This document shows, one piece after another, positions 28,108 through 37,508 of a stretch of DNA of 64,000 nucleotides (position 1 is the first letter of the stretch; each line of letters opens with the position of its first letter). Source of the DNA: a bacterium (GTDB taxonomy: Bacteria; CLD3; SB21); contig WBUR01000020.1 in the NCBI GenBank assembly GCA_008933615.1, positions 1 through 64,000 of the forward strand, read 5' to 3'. The notes below the pieces were generated by a model. That model was not told the DNA's origin. It ran no database searches and worked only from the letters and a program-made list of their open reading frames with translations. Made by a program: the position numbers and the translations under genes.

Positions 28108-28794
28108 ATGATCAAAGCCGTTATTTTTGATCTTGACAATACGCTCGTCAATTTTATTGCCATGAAAAAACGCGCAATTACAGCTGCGGTAGAAGCTATG
28201 ATTGATGCAGGCCTGGATCTTCCGCAGGAAGAGATAGACCAGAAAATATGGAAGATCTATGACGAGCGCGGTTTTGAACACCAAAAGGTTTTTGACGACC
28301 TGCTGGAAAATATGTTCGGCAAGATTGATCACAAGATACTCGCAAGCGGTATAGTGGCTTACCGGCAAGCGCGCGAGGCATCCCTTGTCACTTATCCGCA
28401 CGTTTCCTCGACTTTGATCGAATTGACCAAAAGAGGATTCAAGCTTGCTGTCGTAAGCGATGCGCCTACACGGGAAGCGTGGCTGCGCTTGTGTTATCTT
28501 AAACTTCATCACGTCTTTGACGCTGTGGTGACTTACGAAGATACGTTTGAACGGAAACCTCATCCGGCGCCTTTTAAAAAAGCGTTGTCATTACTTAAGG
28601 TGGAGGCTCAAGAAACGCTGATGATAGGCGATTGGGCGGAGCGCGACATGATCGGCGCAAAACAACTCGGTATGAAAACCGTCTTTGCGCGGTACGGCGA
28701 TATATTTGACACTAAGGAACCGGGCGCCGATTATGAAATCAACGACATTACCGAACTTCTGGATATCCTTGAAAAAGAAAATGGGAAAGAATGA
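28108..28794 (+). CDS. HAD-superfamily phosphatase, subfamily IA
   Basis: 228 aa. The four HAD motifs are complete: DLDNTLV with the two aspartates at residues 8 and 10 (I), VVSDAP (II), the lysine in ERKPHP (III) and IGDWAERDMIGAK (IV). An alpha-helical cap lies between motifs I and II (about 15-90). It is a phosphohydrolase; the substrate cannot be read from sequence. It follows rodA after 22 bases and overlaps the next gene by 4 (ATGA). Confidence 0.9.
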   Translation: MIKAVIFDLDNTLVNFIAMKKRAITAAVEAMIDAGLDLPQEEIDQKIWKIYDERGFEHQKVFDDLLENMFGKIDHKILASGIVAYRQAREASLVTYPHVSSTLIELTKRGFKLAVVSDAPTREAWLRLCYLKLHHVFDAVVTYEDTFERKPHPAPFKKALSLLKVEAQETLMIGDWAERDMIGAKQLGMKTVFARYGDIFDTKEPGADYEINDITELLDILEKENGKE

Positions 28795-29537
28795 AAATTA
28801 ATTTTTTAACCGCTCTATCCATCGCACTTTTCCAATTCCTTTTCATTTCTTGCGCGCGCATATCTTATCTGGATAATCACCTGCCATCCGATCTCATTTT
28901 CCAAAAAAAAGTGTACGGCGGTGTTACAACGCTGGTTGGAACGGAGCTGAGCGCACCGAGTTTTAGTTTATATGCGGACGGAACGGTTATTTATTATCGA
29001 TACATGGACGGCAAGCGCAAATTCGTTTCCTCTCGTCTGCCAAAACGCGATTTCTTTATAATCTATAATTGGATTGAGAATAACCTGTCGCTTGTAACGG
29101 GACAAACTTCAAAGCTGGACGGAGCGGTCGTATCGGAGTTTTACTTTAATTCAAGAACCGTAACCATAGAAGGATTAGGTTTTATTCAGGGACCATCACA
29201 ACTCGACTCGCTTCATGAATTCAGTAAACAAATAGACCAACTCAATTTCAAGAAGTCAAAAAGATATTATGCTGGACAAATTGTTCTGTATGTAAAGCGA
29301 CTCTCCGGCGGCGAAATCGAATCATGGCCAAAATGGAAAATACCTGAGGTTGGATTGGACTCTATTTATCAGAAAGATATTAGTTTTTATGAACCCAATG
29401 TAAAGGAGAATAGTATAGTCTTGGAAGGAAAAATAGCGGTTAAAGTTCAGAAAGTGGTCGAACAAACGAGCATTTATCAGAAATTTTCACATAAAGGATG
29501 GATCTATGCCGTGGGTTACAAGCCGGTAGTGCCCTAG
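28791..29537 (+). CDS. hypothetical lipoprotein
   Basis: 248 aa. N-terminal signal with a hydrophobic core to residue 20 and a cysteine in FLFISCARIS, a fair lipobox (F-I-S-C), so a lipoprotein is likely. The mature part, with SFSLYADGTVIYYRYMDG and SEFYFNSRTVTIEGLGF, resembles beta-rich proteins with no named family known to me. It overlaps the HAD gene by ATGA and ends the mre operon before a bidirectional terminator. Function unknown. Confidence 0.8.
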   Translation: MKINFLTALSIALFQFLFISCARISYLDNHLPSDLIFQKKVYGGVTTLVGTELSAPSFSLYADGTVIYYRYMDGKRKFVSSRLPKRDFFIIYNWIENNLSLVTGQTSKLDGAVVSEFYFNSRTVTIEGLGFIQGPSQLDSLHEFSKQIDQLNFKKSKRYYAGQIVLYVKRLSGGEIESWPKWKIPEVGLDSIYQKDISFYEPNVKENSIVLEGKIAVKVQKVVEQTSIYQKFSHKGWIYAVGYKPVVP

Positions 29538-29568
29538 GCATCATTCGATGGTTGTTTTTGCGCAAATA

Positions 29569-29604
29569 AAAAACCCTGACCGGCTTTCGCTGATCAGGGT
29601 TTTT
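29569..29604. terminator. bidirectional terminator between lipoprotein gene and groEL
   Basis: Arms AAAAACCCTGA and TCAGGGTTTTT, so a T-run follows the stem on both strands. It ends the mre operon on the plus strand and groESL on the minus strand. A second perfect hairpin, CAAGGGAC/GTCCCTTG with a 3-base loop (29645-29663), lies between it and the groEL stop. Confidence 0.88.
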
Positions 29605-29667
29605 ATATGGTAAATATGTCCCGACCTTTTGATGATCAGGAACACAAGGGACTCAGTCCCTTGGGCA

Positions 29668-31329
<1,662 letters not shown>

Positions 31330-31386
31330 TTATCTCCTGTTATTATTTAATTATTTCTACTTTGTCTCTTTCGTCAACTTAAAAAA

Positions 31387-31659
31387 TTAACCTTGAATGG
31401 CAAGAATATCCACCTGGTGCATAATTAGATATTTTTTGTTGTCGATAGTAACTTCGGTACCGGAATATTTTCCGTAAAGAACCGAATCGCCGACTTTCAC
31501 TTCCATCGGTTCGTCTTTTTTACCGGGTCCTACGGCCAAAACTTTGCCTGCCTGGGGTTTTTCTTTGGCGGTATCAGGAATGAAAATGCCGCTTGCCGTT
31601 TTTTCTTCGGCTTCTAAACTTTCAACAATCACTCTGTCGCCTAATGGTTTGAGTTTCAT
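31387..31659 (-). CDS. groS: co-chaperonin GroES
   Basis: 90 aa. [21 protein letters not shown] and [20 protein letters not shown] contain the mobile loop that docks on Gro[21 protein letters not shown] is the conserved end. It caps the GroEL cage. Seven bases before the ATG is GGAGGA. First gene of the operon, with a 5' leader of about 135 bases. Confidence 0.97.
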   Translation of the reverse strand: MKLKPLGDRVIVESLEAEEKTASGIFIPDTAKEKPQAGKVLAVGPGKKDEPMEVKVGDSVLYGKYSGTEVTIDNKKYLIMHQVDILAIQG

Positions 31660-31800
31660 CGTCGTCCTCCGTTGAATTGAATTAAATGAATTGGTTAGTT
31701 ACTTAAATAATTTGATTGCAGAAAAAAAATTTGTTATAGTTACAGGTGAGATCCCTATATCCAATTACTGTGCCATTTTATTATTAAATTTTTGAGGCTG

Positions 31801-31829
31801 ATTATAAACAATTTAAAGATAGAAATCAA
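31801..31829 (-). promoter_or_regulatory. sigma70-type promoter of groES-groEL
   Basis: Minus strand: -35 TTGATT (31829-31824), 17-base spacer, -10 TATAAT (31806-31801). The match is near perfect. Transcription should start near 31794, giving a leader of about 135 bases. Confidence 0.75.
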
Positions 31830-31836
31830 GCTAAAT

Positions 31837-31863
31837 TTAGCAGTCTTTTCAATAGAGTGCTAC
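31837..31863. promoter_or_regulatory. CIRCE operator (HrcA binding site)
   Basis: TTAGCAGTC-N9-GAGTGCTAC matches the CIRCE consensus TTAGCACTC-N9-GAGTGCTAA with one change in each arm. It lies 8 bases upstream of the groES -35 box. HrcA, the repressor that binds CIRCE, is not encoded in the window. A further CACTC at 31869-31873 forms another GAGTG-N9-CACTC pair with the right arm. Confidence 0.8.
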
Positions 31864-31977
31864 AATGACACTCTGCAACATGACGTAATGTCGTAGTTTG
31901 CTGACAGGAATGCACAAAAAATTAATTTTCAAAATTGTATTTATTTATATATAAAATCATGATTTAAGGCGGTAAGT

Positions 31978-32928
31978 ATGTCGATGAGTCACTATTTCCG
32001 TGGAGTATCGCTGATTTGTCTAGCTGCATTATGTTGGAGCAGCGCGGGGTTACTCATTAAGATCATTAATTTACCGCCGATACAGATTGCTTTATATCGA
32101 TCTTTCGTTGCCGGAGTTTTTCTTACCGTATATGTTTTATACAGAAAGAAAAGACTCCAAATTCCGTTCCGGTTCACCATCACGCGATGGTCGATTATCA
32201 CGGCGCTCTGCTATGTGTTTACTGTATCGCTTTTTGTAATTGCCAACAAACTCACGACTTCTGCGAATGCCGTTTTTCTCCAATACACAGCTCCTGTATA
32301 TGTGATCCTTGTCACTTATTTTATATTTAAGGAAAAAGTGTACGCCGTTGAGATCGCTACCGTTTTTATTTGTCTCGGCGGCATGATCCTTTTGTTTATG
32401 GAGGAAGAAAAGTCCACAGCCCTGGCAGGAAATATTTTCGGTATCTTGTCAGGAATCGCATTTGCATTTCTGCAAATATCGGTCAAGAAGTCCGAACAAA
32501 ACGCTTCCCTTCCCATGACAGCTCAAAGCGATATCAGCGGTATATTTAATTTGGCATTTGGAAACGCGGCGACGGTGATCGTTTTGGGGATTGCCATATC
32601 GGCCGTATACGCATCTTCCTCCGGTTCGGCCGCTTCCCCGCTATATAGCATCTTTGGAGAAGGATTTTCGATAACCTCAAACGATATTGTCGGTTTGCTC
32701 CTTCTCGGCGTTTTTCAGCTCGGCATGGGTTATTTATTTTTTGCGAAAGGGGCAAAATATATTTCGAATGTGGAGATCGCGATCTATACATTACTCGAAC
32801 CGATACTCAATCCGATCTGGACTTTTCTTGGAACGGGTGAATTTCCTGGATTCTGGGCGATCATCGGCGGCTGTCTGGTTCTCTCCGCAATTATGGTCAA
32901 TACGGTATTTAGAAAAAATGAAGTGTGA
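31978..32928 (+). CDS. EamA/DMT-family transporter
   Basis: 316 aa with about ten membrane helices in two EamA repeats. AALCWSSAGLLIKII and SANAVFLQYTAPVYVILVTY occur in the first; LLLGVFQLGMGYLFFAKGAKYI and YTLLEPILNPIWTFLGTGE in the second. Drug/metabolite transporters of this family export or import small metabolites; the substrate is unknown. Start at MSMSHYFRG; an ATG two codons in is an alternative. It faces away from groES, so the 318-base gap carries promoters for both; an AAGGCGG site precedes the ATG. The insertion patch begins 64 bases after its stop. Confidence 0.88.
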   Translation: MSMSHYFRGVSLICLAALCWSSAGLLIKIINLPPIQIALYRSFVAGVFLTVYVLYRKKRLQIPFRFTITRWSIITALCYVFTVSLFVIANKLTTSANAVFLQYTAPVYVILVTYFIFKEKVYAVEIATVFICLGGMILLFMEEEKSTALAGNIFGILSGIAFAFLQISVKKSEQNASLPMTAQSDISGIFNLAFGNAATVIVLGIAISAVYASSSGSAASPLYSIFGEGFSITSNDIVGLLLLGVFQLGMGYLFFAKGAKYISNVEIAIYTLLEPILNPIWTFLGTGEFPGFWAIIGGCLVLSAIMVNTVFRKNEV

Positions 32929-32991
32929 GCCTGATATAAACCTAAAATGGTTTGCACGTCATATAAATCAATATTAATTTGCACGTAATCT

Positions 32992-33008
32992 TTCCCACTT
33001 GAAAAGGG
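32992..33008. repeat. left arm (outer part) of DUF559-flanking inverted repeat, split by IS
   Basis: TTCCCACTTGAAAAGGG. Joined to 34305-34318 after removal of the IS and one target copy, it makes a 31-base arm that matches the reverse complement of 34703-34733 at 28 positions. Confidence 0.8.
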
Positions 33009-34299
33009 TGTACAGACTGGGGACATAGGTAATGGTTGTTCGGAGACATAGGTAACAGTTAAATTGGTATGATTGTTTATTAAAGGAGAAATAATCATGC
33101 CATGGAAAGAAGTTAACCTTATGTCTCTGCGTAATGAATTTATTCAATTAGCCTCCCAAGAGGACGTTTGTATGAACTTACTCTGTCATCGTTTCGGTAT
33201 TAGTACCAAAACAGGCTATAAATGGCTTCATCGTTATCAAAGCGAAGGAATAGAAGCCTTAAAAGATCTTTCTCGTCGTCCCCATCGTAGTCCGAACCAA
33301 ACCCCACCTAAGATCGAAGAAGCCATAGTTCGATTACGAAAAGCCCATCCGGCCTGGGGTGCTCGTAAACTTCGCAGACGCTTGGAAACAATGCATGGCG
33401 GTTATTGGCCCAGTGTAAGCACCATTACCACAATTTTACATCGCCACGGGTTTATCCACCCTTCTGAATCTGCCAAACACAAAGCCTGGCAACGTTTTGA
33501 AGCTGCCTCTTCCAATGACTTATGGCAGATGGATTTTAAAGGTCATTTTCCCATTGGCAGTGAGCCGTGTCATCCTTTAACCATCTTGGATGATCATTCC
33601 CGTTTTAATCTCGGTTTGTATGCCTGTGTGAATCAAACCCGCGACACCGTGCAGCAATACCTAACTGCTGTTTTTCATTGCTATGGCTTGCCCGCCTGTA
33701 TCATCACGGACAACGGTATGCCTTGGGGCGCTCCAGACTGTGAAAGCTATACCGGATTGAATGTCTGGCTGATGCGTCTTGGTGTGATTGTCAGTCATTC
33801 TCGCCCTAAACACCCACAAACCATGGGCAAAGACGAAAGATTTCACCGCACCTTAAAAGCCGAAGCCATCACCGGGTACTATTTTAACACGCTCATAGAT
33901 TGCCAACAGCATTTTGACACATGGCGTATGATCTACAATCTTGAACGGCCCCATGATGCGCTCGGTGGCAACGTTCCAGCTAGTCGGTATCAAATAAGTC
34001 AAAGAACATTTCCGGAATCACTTCCGGTTATCGAATATGAGCCTGATATTTTGATTCGAAAAGTACACGATAAGGGCGAAATCTATTTTCGAAGTCGAAT
34101 GATCCGAGTCGGAAAAGCTTTTCGAGGCTTACCGGTAGCACTCAAACCATCAAATACCGATGGCGTATTCAACGTCTTCTTTAGTCACTTCAAAATCTCA
34201 GAATTTAACTTGAATGATAAATCCAATTAACCCATGTTTAAACAAACAACCGTTACCTATGTCCCCGAACACTTGTTACCTATCTCTCCGGTCTGTACA
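33009..34299. mobile_element. IS481-family insertion sequence, 1291 bp, intact
   Basis: The ends are inverted repeats starting TGTACAGAC and continuing imperfectly for about 50 bases. Both ends contain two spaced copies of an ACATAGGTAAC-like motif (transposase sites). A 5-base target duplication AAGGG flanks it (33004-33008 and 34300-34304). It carries one complete DDE transposase gene. The insertion lies inside the left arm of another inverted repeat, so it is the younger event. Ends, duplication and gene are all intact, which suggests recent movement. Confidence 0.92.
33097..34230 (+). CDS. IS481-family DDE transposase
   Basis: 377 aa. N-terminal helix-turn-helix (about 15-60, NLLCHRFGISTKTGYKWLHR) and a second helical DNA-binding unit, then the rve integrase core. 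Catalytic residues are D in LWQMDFKGHFP, D in CIITDNGMPWG and E in GKDERFHRTLKAE. AAAGGAGAAATAATC precedes the ATG at 33097; the eight codons upstream in frame are not needed. The frame is complete, so the element may be active. Its left end lies 80 bases after the EamA gene and its right end 44 bases before the DUF559-kinase fusion. Confidence 0.94.
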   Translation: MPWKEVNLMSLRNEFIQLASQEDVCMNLLCHRFGISTKTGYKWLHRYQSEGIEALKDLSRRPHRSPNQTPPKIEEAIVRLRKAHPAWGARKLRRRLETMHGGYWPSVSTITTILHRHGFIHPSESAKHKAWQRFEAASSNDLWQMDFKGHFPIGSEPCHPLTILDDHSRFNLGLYACVNQTRDTVQQYLTAVFHCYGLPACIITDNGMPWGAPDCESYTGLNVWLMRLGVIVSHSRPKHPQTMGKDERFHRTLKAEAITGYYFNTLIDCQQHFDTWRMIYNLERPHDALGGNVPASRYQISQRTFPESLPVIEYEPDILIRKVHDKGEIYFRSRMIRVGKAFRGLPVALKPSNTDGVFNVFFSHFKISEFNLNDKSN

Positions 34300-34304
34300 A
34301 AGGG

Positions 34305-34318
34305 GGTTAGGGGGATTT
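34305..34318. repeat. left arm (inner part) of DUF559-flanking inverted repeat
   Basis: GGTTAGGGGGATTT, the continuation of the arm interrupted by the IS at 33009-34299. It ends 25 bases before the start of the DUF559-kinase gene. Confidence 0.8.
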
Positions 34319-34343
34319 TAAGAATAATCAACTTGACCCTGCA

Positions 34344-35249
34344 ATGCCTCATATACCCTACAAAAAGAACCTAAATAAATTTGCGCGTCAACTGAGAAAA
34401 AACTCGACGCGTGGCGAAGTCATGTTATGGAAACACTTGAGCGGACGAAAATGTTGTGGTTTGCAATTTAATCGTCAAAAGCCATTAGGAAAATACATTG
34501 TCGATTTCTACTGCAAAGTAAAATGCCTCGTGATCGAAATCGATGGTCATAGTCATGGATTTGAAGAAGTATATCAAAAAGACATTTTAAAGCAAGCGGA
34601 TTTGGAATCGATGGGATTGACTGTTCTGCGTTTTTCTGAAGGCGAAGTTCGGAATAATATTGACAGTGTTCTACAGACCATCGAAGCTTTCATAAAAAAA
34701 GATAATCCCCCTAACCCCCTTTCCAAGGGGGAACAGAATCTGCCACACCATATCTATCTGTGCGGATTCATGGGCAGCGGTAAAACCACCGTGGGAACCC
34801 TGCTCGCCGAGAAACTAGGTTATTCATTTATTGATACCGATCATCTGATCGAGCAAAATGAGAAAAAATCTATTAGTGAAATTTTTACGTATTCGGGCGA
34901 GGCGCAATTCCGTGAAATAGAAATCAGAGTCATAGAACAGGTTATCAAATCAAATCAGAATACGGTTATTGCATTGGGCGGCGGAAGCCTCCTGCGTGAA
35001 GAAAACCTGAATCTGATAGAAGCTGACGGATATCTTGTTTATTTACACGCCGATCTAAACATCATAGCCAAAAGGCTACAGTCAGATTCTGCGCGACCGA
35101 TGTTGCAGCGAGCTCCCGTAAAGGCGTTGTTCAAGCAACGCAGACCGGGTTATGAAGCCGCCGATCTGATCATCAAAACGCAAAACAAGAGTCCTGCCGA
35201 AGTTACGGAAGCTTTATTCCATAAGCTTTGCCGCCTCGTTAAGAAATAA
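34344..35249 (+). CDS. aroK: DUF559 nuclease-like domain fused to shikimate kinase
   Basis: 301 aa in one frame. Residues 1-118 are a DUF559 domain of the PD-(D/E)xK nuclease fold, with D54 in KYIVDFYC and E65/D67 in VIEIDG. Residues 120-131 (NPPNPLSKGE) are encoded by the right arm of an inverted repeat. Residues 136-301 are a complete shikimate kinase: P-loop GFMGSGKTT (141-149), D164/D166 in IDTDH, R190, GGGS (212-215) and lid RRPGYEAAD. Between the linker and the P-loop no ATG, GTG or TTG occurs in frame, so the kinase needs the DUF559 start. Kinase phosphorylates shikimate in the chorismate pathway; the nuclease domain's role is unknown. Confidence 0.9.
   Translation: MPHIPYKKNLNKFARQLRKNSTRGEVMLWKHLSGRKCCGLQFNRQKPLGKYIVDFYCKVKCLVIEIDGHSHGFEEVYQKDILKQADLESMGLTVLRFSEGEVRNNIDSVLQTIEAFIKKDNPPNPLSKGEQNLPHHIYLCGFMGSGKTTVGTLLAEKLGYSFIDTDHLIEQNEKKSISEIFTYSGEAQFREIEIRVIEQVIKSNQNTVIALGGGSLLREENLNLIEADGYLVYLHADLNIIAKRLQSDSARPMLQRAPVKALFKQRRPGYEAADLIIKTQNKSPAEVTEALFHKLCRLVKK
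34703..34733. repeat. right arm of DUF559-flanking inverted repeat, inside a coding frame
   Basis: Contains CCCCCTAACCCCCTTTCC. Its reverse complement matches the reassembled left arm at 28 of 31 positions. It is translated as the linker of the fusion protein. Confidence 0.85.
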
Positions 35250-35271
35250 ACCGATTCCTGACGAATTTGTC

Positions 35272-35300
35272 TTGACAAATCACCCTTAATTTATTATCAT
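35272..35300 (+). promoter_or_regulatory. consensus sigma70-type promoter
   Basis: -35 TTGACA (35272-35277), 17-base spacer, -10 TATCAT (35295-35300). Transcription would start near 35307, giving the following small gene a leader of about 105 bases. The best promoter match in the window besides groES. Confidence 0.75.
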
Positions 35301-35412
35301 TGCACGAAATTTAAAACGAGAAAATCTTTTTAAATATCGATGCGCCTGAGAATGCAAGGGCGGTAAACAGTTATAAAATAATGCGATGGACTAGATCTAA
35401 AAAGGAGAGATT

Positions 35413-35655
35413 ATGGCAAGGTTAACCGCAGCGGAGTGGGTGGCGCGCGAGAATAATTGTCAGGAACCCGAAGCCGAAAATATGCTCGAAGACGATCCTG
35501 ATCTGGAATACGAATATTATTTACGATATTGCCTGCAGGAACTCAATCTTTCGCCGGACGAGATCATTCGCGGATTCGGTTCCGATACATCGGAAGCGCA
35601 GGAGCGATTCATCGAAGACTTCAAAGGCGAAGACGAAATGGAGCTGGAGCAGTAG
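35413..35655 (+). CDS. small acidic protein of unknown function
   Basis: 80 aa with about 27 acidic residues, especially toward the end (EDFKGEDEMELEQ). No membrane segment, no signal, two cysteines. The middle (YYLRYCLQELNLSPDEIIRGF) is probably helical. AAAAGGAGAGATT precedes the ATG, a very strong ribosome site. A consensus promoter upstream and a strong terminator downstream make it a well-expressed single-gene unit. I recognise no family and propose no function. Confidence 0.8.
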   Translation: MARLTAAEWVARENNCQEPEAENMLEDDPDLEYEYYLRYCLQELNLSPDEIIRGFGSDTSEAQERFIEDFKGEDEMELEQ

Positions 35656-35677
35656 ATTTTTTTTATAATTTTTCAAT

Positions 35678-35718
35678 AAAAAAAGAGTTAAGGACGGTCT
35701 GTCTTTAACTCTTTTTTT
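35678..35718. terminator. strong bidirectional terminator
   Basis: Arms AAAAAAAGAGTTAA and TTAACTCTTTTTTT with a 13-base spacer that can pair further. It lies between the acidic-protein gene (plus) and the end of the DUF1566 gene (minus) and serves both. Confidence 0.93.
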
Positions 35719-35827
35719 ATTTAGAGCTTTTTAAACAAGACATCCCCAATTTTATAGATTTGGTATGTCTATTCTATAGAATATAACGAAGGCAGTAGAT
35801 TCGTTTTTGCACGCCAATACTAAATGG

Positions 35828-37273
35828 TTAAAAAGCCCGAATCGCACGCACGTAATACGATTCGTATTTAAAGCTGGAGTACTGGCCACCATCGCCGAAG
35901 TACTGGTACTCCGCGATGTAAACATTATCCTCAGAAGAACTCCAATAGTTAGAATCACCGAAGCCGCCAACCACTGCTTTGTTCACGTAAAGTTTGTTTA
36001 ATTCATCTTTGCTTGGTAAATACCAGTCGTTATAACTATCCAATACTAAATCATAGCACAATTTGGCTGCATAGCTTCCTGCTCCTTGGGCTGCAACAAT
36101 GGCATTTGTATTTGTATTTCCTGTGCCAATTGCAATTCCTGCTGCTCCTGTTACTATATTACTGCCATTATACCATTGTATACTCGTTCCTTGGTCGGTT
36201 GGCGCGGCTATTAATCCGTGTGATTGGCCCGCTACGTACCCGGAATCACCGGGCTGCAAAATATAAAATATTTTGCCACCTTGATAACTATCGCCAATTG
36301 TGAGAGTAGTGAAACTTTCTTCACTGCCGTAACTCGTTCCCACGCTATTCGTAACGTATGCTTTTACATAATAGGTCGTATTCGGTGTCAAACTTGTAAT
36401 GGAGCTTATGAACAAACCAGTTCCCGTTCCATTGGATGTGTGTGCATCAGCTATTGTTGGATTCTGTGATGTGCTCCAGCAAACACCTCTTGCTGTTACC
36501 GCTGCACCGCCATCTGCGGTTACATTGCCACCGCTGGAGGCTGTTGCTGTGGTGATATTCGTCATGGAGGCTGTAGTAACTGTAGGTAGTACAACGACGC
36601 CTGTAGCAAAACTAACTTCATTTCCATAATTAGTTCCTGCGCTATTGGTTACATACGCTCTGACGTAGTATGTAGTATTAGGAAGAAGATTTCCCATTGA
36701 GCTTACATATGCGCCTGTGCCGGTACCGTTGCTTGTGATACTGTCGGTGATCGTAGGATTAGCCGATGTATTCCAGCAAACCCCTCTCGCGGTCACCGGT
36801 GCGCCGCCGTCTGCCGTGACATTGCCTCCCGTGCTTGCTGACGTAGAAGTGATATTTGTTATAGTAGTGGTTGTAACGGTCGGAACTAGTATTGGATTTG
36901 TAGTGAAGGTGACTTGATTTCCATAAGATGTTCCAACGTCATTGGTTGCATACGCTTTGACGTAATACATCGTGTTGGGCGATAAGCCGGTAATGGAACT
37001 CGCGAATGGACCGATCTCAGAGCCTTCCGTAGTGTGACTATCTTCGATGGTAGGGTTCTGCGATGTACTCCAGCACAAACCGCGGGCCGTAATGTCAGCA
37101 CCGCCGTCTGCTGTTACGTCGCCGCCGCCGCTTGCGGTTGTTACCGTTATGCTTGTAATGGATGCTGTAGTTACTGTTGGCGCCTCTTTTTTATCTGACT
37201 TCTCATCACATACAATTGAAGTGATGCATACCAACAAACATAGGAAAAACAAAATGCTTTTTGAATATTGCAT
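35828..37273 (-). CDS. exported protein with three FN3-like repeats and a C-terminal DUF1566 domain
   Basis: 481 aa. Signal peptide at residues 5-22 with a Cys in SIVCDE (a poor lipobox, so lipidation is uncertain). Three tandem FN3-like repeats of about 95 residues follow (to about 320), each with TADGGA.VTARG.CW and TYYVKAY.TN. The rest is DUF1566, a C-type-lectin-like fold: GGKIFYIL, DWYLPSKDELNKLY, YWSSSE and a final YYVRAIRAF. Likely a cell-surface binding protein. The last 24 codons before YVRAIRAF are unusual: half end in C and most code Y, S, G, D or F, like a diversified region (see findings). AAAGGAGTAATATGT precedes the ATG. Confidence 0.88.
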   Translation of the reverse strand: MQYSKSILFFLCLLVCITSIVCDEKSDKKEAPTVTTASITSITVTTASGGGDVTADGGADITARGLCWSTSQNPTIEDSHTTEGSEIGPFASSITGLSPNTMYYVKAYATNDVGTSYGNQVTFTTNPILVPTVTTTTITNITSTSASTGGNVTADGGAPVTARGVCWNTSANPTITDSITSNGTGTGAYVSSMGNLLPNTTYYVRAYVTNSAGTNYGNEVSFATGVVVLPTVTTASMTNITTATASSGGNVTADGGAAVTARGVCWSTSQNPTIADAHTSNGTGTGLFISSITSLTPNTTYYVKAYVTNSVGTSYGSEESFTTLTIGDSYQGGKIFYILQPGDSGYVAGQSHGLIAAPTDQGTSIQWYNGSNIVTGAAGIAIGTGNTNTNAIVAAQGAGSYAAKLCYDLVLDSYNDWYLPSKDELNKLYVNKAVVGGFGDSNYWSSSEDNVYIAEYQYFGDGGQYSSFKYESYYVRAIRAF

Positions 37274-37382
37274 ACATATTACTCCTTTTAATGGAATCCT
37301 AATGACAGATTGGCTTTATTATTTAACCGCTAATAACGATAGAAATGAAACTACTATTAAACAAGCACTATAACTTGTGAAA

Positions 37383-37411
37383 AAGATATTATAAAAGAAT
37401 ATAACTGTCAA
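37383..37411 (-). promoter_or_regulatory. promoter candidate for the DUF1566 gene
   Basis: Minus strand -35 TTGACA (37411-37406), 17-base spacer, -10 TATCTT (37388-37383). Start would be about 100 bases before the ATG. The surrounding gap (37274-37555) is AT-rich and holds nothing else but a promoter candidate in the other direction. Confidence 0.45.
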
Positions 37412-37479
37412 GCATCGAAAATAAATTTTACTTTATTTATTGAACAGCTCAGTTTTTAGATTAAACACTACATTTCACC

Positions 37480-37508
37480 TTGATTTGAAAATCATAAACC
37501 CTTAGATT
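37480..37508 (+). promoter_or_regulatory. promoter candidate for the first polyprenyl synthase
   Basis: -35 TTGATT (37480-37485), 17-base spacer, -10 TAGATT (37503-37508). Two mismatches in total; placed about 40 bases before the ATG at 37556. Confidence 0.35.

Noticed and set aside
29645-29663. Perfect 8-bp hairpin after groEL as its terminator
   Set aside because: No T-run follows on the minus strand; the hairpin at 29569-29604 with T-runs on both sides is the better terminator.
35301-35412. Possible riboswitch (TPP or c-di-GMP) in the leader of the acidic protein gene
   Set aside because: CTGAGA and GGGCGG patches are present, but none of the conserved cores of these riboswitch classes could be laid out.
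36320-37260. Tandem repeats of about 290 bases, first thought of as a CRISPR-like or satellite array
   Set aside because: They are in frame, encode three FN3-like domains of one protein, and lack short repeats with unique spacers.
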